Below, in pieces: positions 47,648 through 56,189 of a stretch of 64,000 nt of DNA. Below the pieces are notes generated by a model that was given only the letters and a program-made list of their open reading frames with translations, did not search any database and had not been told where the DNA came from. This stretch comes from Streptomyces canus. GTDB taxonomy: Bacteria; Actinomycetota; Actinomycetes; Streptomycetales; Streptomycetaceae. Numbering within the stretch: position 1 is the first letter of the stretch; each line of letters starts with the position of its first letter. The position numbers and the translations under genes are program-made. Location of the stretch: contig NZ_JAUSYQ010000002.1 in the NCBI RefSeq assembly GCF_030816965.1, positions 3,257,001 to 3,321,000 on the forward strand, in the 5' to 3' direction.

Positions 47648-48865
47648 GTGTCGGAAGACGAGCGGAACACCGCCGGACGCGGGCAGTTGCGCGGGCTGAA
47701 AGTGGTCGAGTTCGCCCATGTGGTGGCCGGGCCGCTGGCGGGCTCGATGCTCGCCGACCAAGGGGCCGACGTCGTACACGTCGAGCCCCCCGGCGCCGGA
47801 GACGCGGCCCGCGCCATGGGGCCTCAACGTGACGGTGTCCCTCTGTGGTTCAAGGTCGCCGGCCGCAACAAACGCTCGGTCACCCTCGATCTGCACCAGG
47901 AGGCCGGCCGGGCCGTCGCCCGCCGGCTCGTCGCCTGGGCGGACGTCGTCATCGTCACCCTGCGCGCCGGACGCCTGCGCAGTTGGGGACTCGACTGGGA
48001 CTCCGTGCACCGGATCAATCCCCGGGCCGTACTGCTGCAGATCTCCGGATTCGGCGCCACCTCGTCGCAGGCGGACGCCCCCGGCTTCGGCAAGATGGGT
48101 GAGGCACGCAGCGGAGTCGTCCATCTGACCGGTTTTCCCGACGGCCCACCCGTCCACACCGGCTTCTCGCACGGCGACGCCGTGACCGGTCTGATGGGCG
48201 CCTACGCCGTCCTCGCCGCCCTGCACCGCCGTGACCACGACCCCGGTTTCGACGGCGAGTGGATCGACCTCGCTCTCTTCGAGTCCCTGTTCCGTCTCGT
48301 GGAGTGGCAGGTCATCGTCCACGACCAGTTGGGACAAGTGCCCGACCGCTCCGGCAACCAGCTGGCGGTCGCCCCTGCGGCCGTGATCAACACCTACCGC
48401 TCCCGCGACGGCGAGTGGATCACGGTGACCTCCGCGACGCTGCGCTCGGTCCGCAACATCGTCCGCCTGCTGGGACTCCCCGAGAAGGAGTTCGCCGCAG
48501 CGCGGCAACAGCACGACCGGCGCGGGGAGTTGGACGAGGGCCTGCGGAACTGGGTGGCGGAGCGCGGCACCGGTGAGTGCCTGGAGGAGTTCGCCCGTGC
48601 CGAAGTCGTGGCCTCACGGGTGTTCGACGCCGCTGACATCGCCGCCGACCCTGTGTACGCCGAACGCGAGGACATCGTCACGGTCGACGACCCCGACCTC
48701 GGTGCGGTGCGTATGCAGGCGGTGATCCCGCACTTCCGGCAGCGGCCCGGCCGGGTCTGGCGCACGGGACCCGCCCTCGGGCAGGACAACCACCTCGTCT
48801 ACGGGCAGTGGCTCGGACTCAGTGCGGAGGAACTGGCTCACCTGGAGAAGAGCGATGTCATCTGA
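47648..48865 (+). CDS. Class III (CaiB/BaiF-type) CoA-transferase
   Basis: A 405-residue enzyme that would move CoA from a donor such as succinyl-CoA to a carboxylic acid. The opening GLKVVEFAHVVAGPLAGSML, then LADQGADVVHVEPPGAGD and RNKRSVTLDLHQEAGR are family hallmarks. In the active-site region the sequence is APGFGKMGEARSG. By eye the position normally held by the catalytic Asp (as in formyl-CoA transferase) reads Gly, with an acidic Glu four residues on. GTG 47648 has GGAG upstream and places the start 13 codons before the first strand. Its stop lies inside the next gene (11-bp overlap), so transferase and lyase are coupled. Confidence 0.85.
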   Translation: MSEDERNTAGRGQLRGLKVVEFAHVVAGPLAGSMLADQGADVVHVEPPGAGDAARAMGPQRDGVPLWFKVAGRNKRSVTLDLHQEAGRAVARRLVAWADVVIVTLRAGRLRSWGLDWDSVHRINPRAVLLQISGFGATSSQADAPGFGKMGEARSGVVHLTGFPDGPPVHTGFSHGDAVTGLMGAYAVLAALHRRDHDPGFDGEWIDLALFESLFRLVEWQVIVHDQLGQVPDRSGNQLAVAPAAVINTYRSRDGEWITVTSATLRSVRNIVRLLGLPEKEFAAARQQHDRRGELDEGLRNWVAERGTGECLEEFARAEVVASRVFDAADIAADPVYAEREDIVTVDDPDLGAVRMQAVIPHFRQRPGRVWRTGPALGQDNHLVYGQWLGLSAEELAHLEKSDVI

Positions 48866-49838
48866 GGCGTCTTCGGCGAGGCGTGCCGAGGCGGACACGA
48901 GAGCGGTCGACCGGCCCCCGCTGCGCTCCCTGCTCTTCGTCCCCGGCACCAGAACCGACTGGCTGCCCAAGGCCCGGGCGGCGGGCGCCGACGCGGCCGT
49001 CCTCGACCTGGAGGACGCGGTGCCCGCCTCCGGCAAGCTCGCCGCCCGGGCACAGGTGGCCGACGCCATCACCCGGGCCGCGGCGGCGACCGATCAAGCG
49101 GGACGGATGGCGCTCTTCGTCCGTGTCAACCCGCTGGACAGCTGGGCGGGAGCCGAAGAACTGCGGGCGATCGTACGGCCCGGGCTCACCGGCATCGTGC
49201 TCCCCAAGGTCCGCTCAGCTCAGGACGTGAAGCTCGCCGACCGGCTGCTGGACTGGTGCGAACAGGAACAGGGCCTGTCGCCGGGGCGGGTCGCCCTGGT
49301 GCCCCTGCTGGAGACGGCCCGTGGCCTGCGCGAGGCCTACGACATCGCCCAAGCCGCGTCACGCATCGCCTACTTGGGCGCACTCACCGCCCCGGGCGGC
49401 GACGTGGAACGCGCCGTCGGCTACCGCTGGAGCCCACAGGGAAAGGAAACGGTGGCTCTGCGCTCCCGCGTCCTGCTGGACGCCAGGGCAGCAGGAGTGC
49501 CGCACCCGGTCACCGGATTGTGGACGCGCATCAGCGACCTGGTGGGGCTGCGTGCCCTCGCCGAACAGAACCGCTCCCTCGGCTACGAGGGGATGATGGC
49601 GATCCACCCTTCCCATGTCCCCGTGATCAACGAGGTGTTCTCTCCCAGCCCCGACGAACTCGCCCGCTGCGCAGAGCTGATCGCGGCGGTCGAGGCTGCA
49701 CAGGGCGACGGGACGGGCGCTGTGGCATTCCAGGGTGAGATGGTCGACGAGGCCATGGCCGCTACGGCACGCCTTGTCCTCGAACGACACGGGACGCCGG
49801 TTCGCCTCGCTGAGGAACTCCTCCCGTCCGGCCCGTGA
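48855..49838 (+). CDS. CitE/HpcH-family acyl-CoA lyase
   Basis: A 327-residue TIM-barrel lyase of the HpcH/HpaI-CitE group, which cleaves malyl-, citramalyl- or citryl-type CoA esters. Motifs seen: SLLFVPGTRTDWLPKARAAG, AVLDLEDAVP (metal/substrate acid), FVRVNPLDS (Arg), VLPKVRS, VPLLETARGL (metal Glu) and GMMAIHPSHVPVINEVFSPS. ATG 48855 overlaps the CoA-transferase end. With a CoA-transferase and CitMHS transporter the simplest scheme is uptake of an acid, CoA activation, and cleavage to acetyl-CoA plus a keto acid (as for citramalate or itaconate breakdown). No itaconyl-CoA hydratase gene is seen here. Confidence 0.87.
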   Translation: MSSEASSARRAEADTRAVDRPPLRSLLFVPGTRTDWLPKARAAGADAAVLDLEDAVPASGKLAARAQVADAITRAAAATDQAGRMALFVRVNPLDSWAGAEELRAIVRPGLTGIVLPKVRSAQDVKLADRLLDWCEQEQGLSPGRVALVPLLETARGLREAYDIAQAASRIAYLGALTAPGGDVERAVGYRWSPQGKETVALRSRVLLDARAAGVPHPVTGLWTRISDLVGLRALAEQNRSLGYEGMMAIHPSHVPVINEVFSPSPDELARCAELIAAVEAAQGDGTGAVAFQGEMVDEAMAATARLVLERHGTPVRLAEELLPSGP

Positions 49839-50305
49839 TCACGAAACGCCGCCGCTGCCGACGGGCCGTGATCCGTGGTGGTCGTCGGCCACGCGGACGG
49901 GCCGCCGTCCGGCGTGTCCGCGTCGGCAGGACGGCGGCGAGGATCTCCGGGGCGCCGCGTCCCCGCGTCCCCGCGTCGAGCCACCGCGCCGCCCAGTGGG
50001 TTTGTGGGGACGTGGGGCACCCGCCCCGTCACCGGTGGTCAGGCCGCAGCGGGGCTCGTACCGCCGTGAGTCACTGTGCGCTCGACCGGGCACCACGCAG
50101 GAACAGGGCGCTGGTGAGGGCGCCGAAAAGCACGAGGGCGGCGTTCACCGCGACCTTCAGACCGCCGAGGATGGCCGCGGCACCGGTACCGGTCATCGCG
50201 GCGGTGGCGATGACGCTCATGATCGGCGAGGGGTGCCGGGACACCCACGGCGGAGCATGTCCATGGCACCGCCGAAAACGACGCCCTGACCCCCATGGCC
50301 GGCCG
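49839..50305. other. Intergenic region with a transporter remnant
   Basis: The first ~230 bp hold only low-complexity GC sequence; CGGCCCGT (49829-49836) and ACGGGCCG (49861-49868) could form a weak terminator across the lyase stop. A short membrane-protein relic follows at 50071-50220. Confidence 0.45.
50071..50220 (-). pseudogene. C-terminal membrane-transporter fragment
   Basis: ATG 50220 to TGA 50071 encodes 49 residues: MSVIATAAMTGTGAAAILGG, a hydrophobic helix AVNAALVLFGALTSALFL and the basic end RGARSSAQ. It resembles the last helix and tail of MFS drug-exporters. Upstream in this frame there is no further membrane segment. It may be a relic of a deleted transporter or a real small membrane protein. 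Confidence 0.35.
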
Positions 50306-50761
50306 TCAGCCGTTCGCCGCGGCCTTCTTGATCGCTTCGCGGATCCGGGAGTAGGTACCGCAGCGGCAGACGTTCTCGATGTCGTCGATGTCGGCGTCCG
50401 TCGGTCGGGGCGTCTTCTTCAGCAGGGCCGCCGCGGCCATGATCTGGCCCGGCTGGCAGAAGCCGCACTGCGCGACATCGCGGTCGAGCCATGCCTGCTG
50501 CACGGGGTGCAGCTTGTCGCCGTCGGCCAGGCCTTCGATCGTGGTGACCTCGCGGTCCGCACAGTCCGCGACCCGCACGACACAGGGCTGGATCTCCTCG
50601 CCGTCGAGGTGGCTCGTACAGGCACGGCAGACGCCGACGCCGCAGCCGTACTTGGGTCCCGTGACGTTCAGCATGTCCCGCAGGACCCACAGCAGTGGCA
50701 TGTCGGACGGGGCCTCGACAGTGACCGGCTTCCCGTTGAGGACGAAGGAGTAGGAGGGCAT
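50306..50761 (-). CDS. 2Fe-2S subunit of a molybdenum hydroxylase (isoquinoline 1-oxidoreductase alpha-like)
   Basis: A 151-residue electron-transfer subunit. The plant-type 2Fe-2S loop is YGCGVGVCRACTSHLDGEE with a fourth Cys in EIQPCVVRVADC; the second cluster uses QCGFCQPGQ and NVCRCGTYSRIREAIK. These are the two cluster domains of the xanthine oxidase family small subunit. ATG 50761 opens MPSYSFVLNGKPV, a typical N-terminus, 22 bp downstream of the large-subunit stop, so both come from one transcript. Electrons would pass to a cytochrome or other acceptor; no FAD subunit gene is present. Confidence 0.9.
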   Translation of the reverse strand: MPSYSFVLNGKPVTVEAPSDMPLLWVLRDMLNVTGPKYGCGVGVCRACTSHLDGEEIQPCVVRVADCADREVTTIEGLADGDKLHPVQQAWLDRDVAQCGFCQPGQIMAAAALLKKTPRPTDADIDDIENVCRCGTYSRIREAIKKAAANG

Positions 50762-50783
50762 CAGCACCTTCTCGTAGGGCGGG

Positions 50784-52922
50784 TCAGAAGTGGAGAGGGA
50801 AGCGGCGGGGCTTGGAACCGGTCGCCCGGGCATAGGCGTTGGCGACGGCGCCGGCCGCGGCCGGGACGCCGAGTTCGCCCGCCCCGCCCGGTTCCCGCCG
50901 GGAGGGCATGATGTGTGCCTCGAAGCGCAACGGGGCGTGCCGCTGACGGGCGTAGTGGAAGTCGGCGTAGCTGCTCTCGCGGACGGCGCCCCGGTCGATG
51001 TGCAGACCGGCCTGGAGGACGGTGGAGATGCCGTCGATCGCGGTGCCCATGAGCTGCGCCTCGAGGCCGCGCGGGTTGACGGCCGTTCCGACGTCGGCCG
51101 CCATCACCACCTTGGTCACCCGGGGGTTCTTCCGGTCGGTGGCGTCGATTTCGACCAGGCAGGCCACGCAGGAGCCGTACTCCTCGTGGACGGCGACGCC
51201 CTGGGCCCGGCCGGCCGGCAGGGTCCGGCCCCAGTCACCGGCGTCCGCGACCTTGTCGAGCACGGCCTTGACGGCCTTGTTCCTGAGCGTGGTGCGCCGG
51301 AAGGCGACCGGGTCCTTTCCCAGGGTCCTCGCGACCTCGTCGACGACGATCTCCTCCGCGGTCCGCATCGTCCCGGAGTCCACCGACCGCCAGGCGCCGA
51401 GGGGTATCGCCAGTTCGACCGATCCCGAGTTCCCGGACACCCGGCCGAAGTTGTACAGGCCGCTGTCGCTGGGCAGCGGGCCGGAAGCAGGTGCGGCGGC
51501 CGGCGTCACCCCCTCCCGAGCGGACCCCTGGGCGGAAAGGCCCTGCCCCTCGTACGACTCGCTCACCGAGGCCATCGCGTGCGTGAACGCCACCACCCTG
51601 CCCCGTGCGTGGCTGGCCCGGATCCGGTGATGGCTGGCCGGGCGCATCCGGCCGTGCCGGATGTCGTCGGCGCGGCTCCACATCAGCTTGACCGGCCGGC
51701 GTGCCGCCTTCGAGATGAGGGCCGCCTCGATCGCGGCGTCGTGGTTCAGCCGCCGGCCGAAGGAGCCGCCGCCTCGTATGACGTGCACCTTCACCTTCGA
51801 ACTGGGCAGCCCGACCGCCGAGGCGATGCTCTCCCGCGCGTCCATCGGCGTCTGGGAGGAGAACCAGATCTCGGCGCGGCCCGCACGAACGTCCGCCACC
51901 GCTGTCAGCACCTCCATGGGGGCGTGGCTGACGAAGGCGAACTCGAACTCGCCCTCCGTCTGGGCCGATCCGCGCGGCGGGTTGCCGAGCCGTGGGACGG
52001 CGGCCCGCAGCCGCGAGCGGATCGCGGCATCGGAGAGCGACGCCAGCGGACCCGGCGCCCAGGTGATCCGCAGGGCGTCTCTCGCCTTGAAGGCGTGGTG
52101 GAAGGACTCCGCCACCACGGCGACCCCACCGGCGACCTTGACGACGGCGTGGACGCCCGGCATCGCGCGTGCGACCCGGGAGTCGACCGAGACGAGCTGC
52201 CCGCCGAGCGTCGGCGGCCGGGCCACCACGGTCGGCTTCGCTCCGGCCGCCGACAGGTCCCCGGCGTACTTGGCCTTGCCGGTGACGATGTCCCGGGCGT
52301 CGATCCGGGTCGTCGGTCGCCCGATGACCCGGTGCCGGGACGCGGGCTTGGGTGTGCTCGACACGGCCGGCCGGGTGATCCGGGCGGCGCTCGCGGTCAG
52401 TGAACCGAAGGTGGCCGAACGCCCGTCCGGTGCGATCACCTTCGTGTTCCGGGTGTGCAGGGACCGCGCGGGGAGGTTCCAGCGCCTGGCCGCCGCGGTC
52501 ACCAGCTTGGCACGCGCCACGGCGGCCAGCTCACGGGCCGGACCGTACAGCGACCTCACCGAGCTCGAACCGCCCGTGAACTGGTTGCCCTTGGCGCGGG
52601 CGTCGGCGAGCGGGATGTCGACGTCGGCGAGCCGGGCATCCAGTTCCTCGGCGATCATCATGGCGACCGCGGTGGTGACGCCCTGGCCGACCTCGACGCG
52701 CGGCAGTCGTACGACGACCTTGTTGGCTTCGGTGACTTCGAGGACCAGCATCTCCTCGTCGGTGCCGGTCACCAGGACGTCGGACGGCCGGCGCGTCGTG
52801 GCCGCGGTGGGCTCGGAGCCTTCCGCCGGAGCCGCGTCACAGCCGAGGGGCGCGGCGACGGTCAGCGTGGATGCCGCGAGCGAGTAGACCACGAACTTCC
52901 GGCGGGACCACTGACGGGCCAA
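50784..52922 (-). CDS. Molybdopterin-binding large subunit (isoquinoline 1-oxidoreductase beta-like)
   Basis: A 712-residue catalytic subunit of a xanthine-dehydrogenase-family hydroxylase. The N-terminus has a twin-arginine signal (RQWSRRKFVVYSLAASTLTV) with a Cys (APLGCDAAP), so the folded complex is probably exported or membrane-tethered. Molybdopterin-binding motifs: VGQGVTTAVAMMIAEEL, FAFVSHAPMEVL, IRGGGSFGRRLNHDAA, and GGAGELGVPAAAGAVANA with the catalytic Glu. TTG 52922 is chosen because GAGGAG lies six bases upstream and the Tat signal begins immediately. Its natural substrate, an N-heterocycle or aldehyde, cannot be assigned. It precedes the Fe-S subunit gene in the operon. Confidence 0.9.
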   Translation of the reverse strand: MARQWSRRKFVVYSLAASTLTVAAPLGCDAAPAEGSEPTAATTRRPSDVLVTGTDEEMLVLEVTEANKVVVRLPRVEVGQGVTTAVAMMIAEELDARLADVDIPLADARAKGNQFTGGSSSVRSLYGPARELAAVARAKLVTAAARRWNLPARSLHTRNTKVIAPDGRSATFGSLTASAARITRPAVSSTPKPASRHRVIGRPTTRIDARDIVTGKAKYAGDLSAAGAKPTVVARPPTLGGQLVSVDSRVARAMPGVHAVVKVAGGVAVVAESFHHAFKARDALRITWAPGPLASLSDAAIRSRLRAAVPRLGNPPRGSAQTEGEFEFAFVSHAPMEVLTAVADVRAGRAEIWFSSQTPMDARESIASAVGLPSSKVKVHVIRGGGSFGRRLNHDAAIEAALISKAARRPVKLMWSRADDIRHGRMRPASHHRIRASHARGRVVAFTHAMASVSESYEGQGLSAQGSAREGVTPAAAPASGPLPSDSGLYNFGRVSGNSGSVELAIPLGAWRSVDSGTMRTAEEIVVDEVARTLGKDPVAFRRTTLRNKAVKAVLDKVADAGDWGRTLPAGRAQGVAVHEEYGSCVACLVEIDATDRKNPRVTKVVMAADVGTAVNPRGLEAQLMGTAIDGISTVLQAGLHIDRGAVRESSYADFHYARQRHAPLRFEAHIMPSRREPGGAGELGVPAAAGAVANAYARATGSKPRRFPLHF

Positions 52923-53276
52923 CGGACGCTCCTCTTCGAGTATCCCGGTGCTTCGACTGGTATGAGGGGTCAGCGCTCTTCGGGGTTGCCTGCGGGAGCC
53001 GAGCCGCCTGGGTGCGTTCCGCCCCGCGGTCGCGTGCGCGGGCTTCGGAAGCACGGTGGCGCCCACCTACCCTCCCGGTGTCACCAGCCCTGTCTCGTAC
53101 GCGATCACGACCGCCTGGGCTCGGCTGTTTCCGATCAACGCCGATCCGTGTTCTTTCCCCAGCATGGATGGGAAATCGGCGGTCGCCGGGGCTGGGGAGC
53201 CGATGACGGACGTACGCCGGTCGTCCGACGGGCCGTCCGCCTGCCGGGTCCGCAGCCGACCCGTCGCGCCGTGGCG
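52923..53276. other. Intergenic region upstream of the molybdenum hydroxylase
   Basis: A 354-bp stretch that should hold the hydroxylase promoter. Apart from a short response-regulator relic at 53067 I see no gene or clear regulatory site. Confidence 0.4.
53067..53143 (-). pseudogene. Response-regulator (NarL/LuxR HTH) C-terminal relic
   Basis: A minus-strand frame ends NSRAQAVVIAYETGLVTPGG followed by TAG. This is the typical last helix and tail of Streptomyces NarL-type response regulators (usually NRTQAVVxAYExGLV). No receiver domain or upstream HTH helix is found. Confidence 0.45.
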
Positions 53277-54554
53277 TCAGCCGCGCGCCTTGAGTGCTGT
53301 GGGGATGCGGTCCAGCACGGGGTACGGGAGCAGACCGTAGTGGTAGAAGTCCACGGCGTCCGCATGTCCGGGACCGGTGGCCGCTGCCGTCTTCTCCGCG
53401 AGCGCGTCGGCGGACGCGGTGTCCGGTGCCCCGGGGCGCAGTACGGTCCGCAGGGTGCAGGTGTCCGGTAGGGCGGCCCGGTAGGCGGCGGTGTCGGCCG
53501 CGACGCGGGCCGGGTCGCGGGCGTAGGCGAGGATGGCGTAGGCGGGGACGACGGCCCCGACCGTCGCGGGGTCGACACCGATCCGCCAGGCCTCTTCGGC
53601 CGCGAGCGCGCCGGTCGGCAGGCCGTCCGCGTACCCCTTGACCGCGCCGGTCAGATCGAGGAAGACCAGCCGAGAGCCCTCGCTCGCCACGGCGTCGGCC
53701 ACGGCAGCGGCGAGTGAGGTGACGGTGTCGCAGCGAGTCCGTACATACGCGGCGACGAACTCCCCGGCCACGTCGGCGAGTTCCTCGAGGACGAGGGCGT
53801 TCGGCAGCGGGTCGGCGCCGTCGAGCAGCCGACCGACGGTGCGCGTGGCCTCGGCGCGGGCCGCGGCGGAGTCCACTCCCGCGCTGTCGGCGCGCTCGAT
53901 GCAGGATGGGCAGAAGCACAGACCGAGCAGGAACTCCTCCACGGGGCCGAGCGGTACGAAGCTGCGTTCGTGGTGGTAGCCGTGGCCGAAGGAGCCGAAG
54001 TGCAGTGACTCGGACACCACCGCGTCCACCCCCTGCCGGGCCACGGAACGGGCGAGCGCGACGGCGTACTCCCGCACGTCCGGGTTGGCGGGACACAGAT
54101 CGGCGGGGGCGGCGCGGTCGCCGAAGCAGTTCTCCTGGGTGACGTCGGGGCGGGCGAGGCCCAGCGTGGTGTTGTGCAGGAAGACGGTCCAGCCGTGCAG
54201 GGCGGCGCCGCGTTCCGCCGTACGCAGGCGCAGTTCGCGCAGTGGCTCCCGCTCGGCGCCGGGCTGCACCGGCGGCTTCAGGCCCACTCCGTCGAAGAGG
54301 TCGGCCGGCGGCGGGAAGTGGGTGCCGTCCTGCCGAAGGGTGACCCGGGTGGGGCCGTGCGGAGTGACGTCGCGGGCGCGGTGGTAGGCGGCGGCGACGG
54401 TGAGGGTGTCGCAGCCGTACGCGCCGAGGACCCGGTCGAGGACGGCGTCCGTGCCCTCCGCGCGGAGGTCCTCGACGAAGGTGTAGACGGAGGACGTGGA
54501 CGGGACGGCCGGGGATGTCGGGCGCACCGGGGACGTCCGTGGGCTGGGGTGCAT
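53277..54554 (-). CDS. Alanine-rich hypothetical protein, possible TIM-barrel
   Basis: A 425-residue protein that I cannot assign. No signal peptide. Regular alpha/beta alternation (VYTFVEDLRAEGTDAVLDRV; LHGWTVFLHNTTLGLA; GVDAVVSESLHFGSFGHGYH; RLVFLDLTGAVKG) suggests a TIM-barrel, perhaps glycosidase-like. Conserved-looking polar clusters are CPANPDVREYA, HHERSFV and a CxxC-like LCFCPSCIE. ATG 54554 gives a Pro/Ser-rich leader of ~20 residues before the first strand. It is the last gene of the transport operon, 82 bp after iclR, so may act on the imported compound. Confidence 0.6.
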   Translation of the reverse strand: MHPSPRTSPVRPTSPAVPSTSSVYTFVEDLRAEGTDAVLDRVLGAYGCDTLTVAAAYHRARDVTPHGPTRVTLRQDGTHFPPPADLFDGVGLKPPVQPGAEREPLRELRLRTAERGAALHGWTVFLHNTTLGLARPDVTQENCFGDRAAPADLCPANPDVREYAVALARSVARQGVDAVVSESLHFGSFGHGYHHERSFVPLGPVEEFLLGLCFCPSCIERADSAGVDSAAARAEATRTVGRLLDGADPLPNALVLEELADVAGEFVAAYVRTRCDTVTSLAAAVADAVASEGSRLVFLDLTGAVKGYADGLPTGALAAEEAWRIGVDPATVGAVVPAYAILAYARDPARVAADTAAYRAALPDTCTLRTVLRPGAPDTASADALAEKTAAATGPGHADAVDFYHYGLLPYPVLDRIPTALKARG

Positions 54555-54636
54555 GGAGTTCGATCCTGTCGCTTTCCGGGGCGGTGGGCAGGGGCGGAGT
54601 GCGGGGCCCCCAGGGGGGCGGTCGGCCGGAAGGCCT

Positions 54637-55455
54637 TCACTGGTCGGTGGCCTTGTGCTGGTCGCGGTCCCGTCCGCGGGAGGAGCCGAGGACGTGGGAG
54701 ATTTCCATGCCGATGCGGACGACCATGGGGCCCACTTCACGGACCCGGGCGGGGGTCATCCGGGTGGTGAGGCCGGAGACGCTCAGGGCGCCGACCGGCG
54801 CGTCGGTGTGGTCGAAGACCGGTGCGGCGACGCACCGTACCTCCGGTTCGTTCTCCCGGTCGTCGATCGCGTAACCCCGGCGCCGGACCCGGTCGAGTTC
54901 GAGGCGCAGTCGTTCGGCGTCGGTGACCGTGTGCGCGGTGACCGGCGGCATTCCGGCGGCCACCACTACGCGGAACGCCTCCTCGCCCTGCCAGGCGAGG
55001 ATGGCCTTGCCGACGGCGGTGCGGTAGGCGGGGACGCGGCTGCCGATGCGGGAGCCCATGCGGACGTTGGTCTCGTTCTCCACCTTGTCGATGTAGACGA
55101 CGTCCGGCGGTTCGTAGACGACCAGGTGGCAGGTCTCCCCCACCAGGTGCTGGAGCACCCGCAGCGGTTCGGCCGCGACGGTCCGCAGGTCGAGTGAGGA
55201 CAGGTAGGCCTGGCCGAGCCGCAGGGTGCCGTGGCCGAGCCGGAACCAGCCGGTCTCGCGGTCGCGGACCAGCAGGTCGGACTCCATGAGAGGTGAGGTG
55301 AGGCGCAGCACCGTGCTCTTGTTGATGCCGAGATCCTCCGCGATCCGGGTCAGGGACATGCCCCGGCCGGTGCCGGCGTGGTCGCGGATGTACTCGAGGA
55401 CGGTGAGGGCGCGGCGCAGCGAGGTGGCCTGGTTGCGGCGGACCGGTGCGGTCAT
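54637..55455 (-). CDS. IclR-family regulator
   Basis: A 272-residue repressor/activator. The winged-helix domain (SLTRIAEDLGINKSTVLRLT, about 35-55) is followed by the IclR effector domain (GETCHLVVYEPPDVVYIDKV; RVPAYRTAVGKAILAW; DDRENEPEVRCVAAPVFDHT; APVGALSVSGL). The length is normal. Its ATG overlaps the stop of the metallo-hydrolase gene (ATGA), so it is co-transcribed with the ABC importer it probably controls. A dyad at 62302-62325 upstream of the operon is a candidate binding site. Confidence 0.9.
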   Translation of the reverse strand: MTAPVRRNQATSLRRALTVLEYIRDHAGTGRGMSLTRIAEDLGINKSTVLRLTSPLMESDLLVRDRETGWFRLGHGTLRLGQAYLSSLDLRTVAAEPLRVLQHLVGETCHLVVYEPPDVVYIDKVENETNVRMGSRIGSRVPAYRTAVGKAILAWQGEEAFRVVVAAGMPPVTAHTVTDAERLRLELDRVRRRGYAIDDRENEPEVRCVAAPVFDHTDAPVGALSVSGLTTRMTPARVREVGPMVVRIGMEISHVLGSSRGRDRDQHKATDQ

Positions 55456-56189
55456 GTCGTACTCCTCGGCAGCAGGCCGCGGGCGACGGCGTCGCGGGCG
55501 GTGGCCAGGTGCCTCCCGGCCCGGGCGAGTGAGACCTCGTGGTGGCCGGGGAAGAGCGCGTCGACGTCGAGCGCGGCCAGCCGCATCAGACTGTCGGCGT
55601 ACGCGGGCACGCGGCAGTCATGCAGATTCTGCAACGAGATGCGTCCCCCGGTGAAGACGCAGTCTCCGGAGAAGAGTGCCTGGTAGGCCGGGGTCAACAG
55701 GTGGTAGCAGGTGTGGCCGTCGGCATGGCCGGGGGTGGCGACGGCCCGGACGACGACTCCGCCGCCCAGATCGATTTCCATGCCGTCGGTGAGGGGTTCG
55801 ACGCGGGGGCAGGGCCGGAAGGCGTAGTCGGCAGGGTAGACACCGGCGGCCTTGCCCCTGTCCACGCTGAGGCCCCGCTCGTCGCCCTCGGCGATCCAGC
55901 GCACCGCCGCGGCCCCGGCCAGCACGCGCAGTCCGGGCAGTTCCTCGGCGAGAGCGGCGGCTCCTCCCGCGTGGTCGGCGTGGCCGTGGGTGAGCAGGAG
56001 GTGGTCCGGGTCGGTGCCCGTGCTGCCCGCTTTCCGCAGGATGCTGAGCGCGGAGCGGCCGGCGCCGGCGTCGATGAGGACACTGCGGCGGTTGCCGCGC
56101 ACGAGGTAGACGTGGCAGTCCAGCGGGTCGCTGAGATCGAACCCGGCGGCGCCGCTGGCGAGGAGACGGACGTGGTCGGTCAGTTGCAT
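55452..56189 (-). CDS. Metallo-beta-lactamase-fold hydrolase
   Basis: A 245-residue dinuclear-zinc hydrolase. LLLTHGHADHAGG (about residues 66-78) gives the HxHxDH motif. ATPGHADGHTCYHLL supplies the third His, FSGDCVFTGG the bridging Asp and ALFPGHHE the last His. The set is complete, so the enzyme should be active, possibly on a lactone, thioester or ester. ATG 56189 overlaps the M20 gene end; its stop overlaps the iclR start. Being in a transport operon, it likely processes the imported substrate. Confidence 0.87.
   Translation of the reverse strand: MQLTDHVRLLASGAAGFDLSDPLDCHVYLVRGNRRSVLIDAGAGRSALSILRKAGSTGTDPDHLLLTHGHADHAGGAAALAEELPGLRVLAGAAAVRWIAEGDERGLSVDRGKAAGVYPADYAFRPCPRVEPLTDGMEIDLGGGVVVRAVATPGHADGHTCYHLLTPAYQALFSGDCVFTGGRISLQNLHDCRVPAYADSLMRLAALDVDALFPGHHEVSLARAGRHLATARDAVARGLLPRSTT

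Noticed and set aside
50790..52403. Plus-strand frame opposite the molybdopterin subunit
   Set aside because: Gly/Arg/Asp-rich shadow without motifs.
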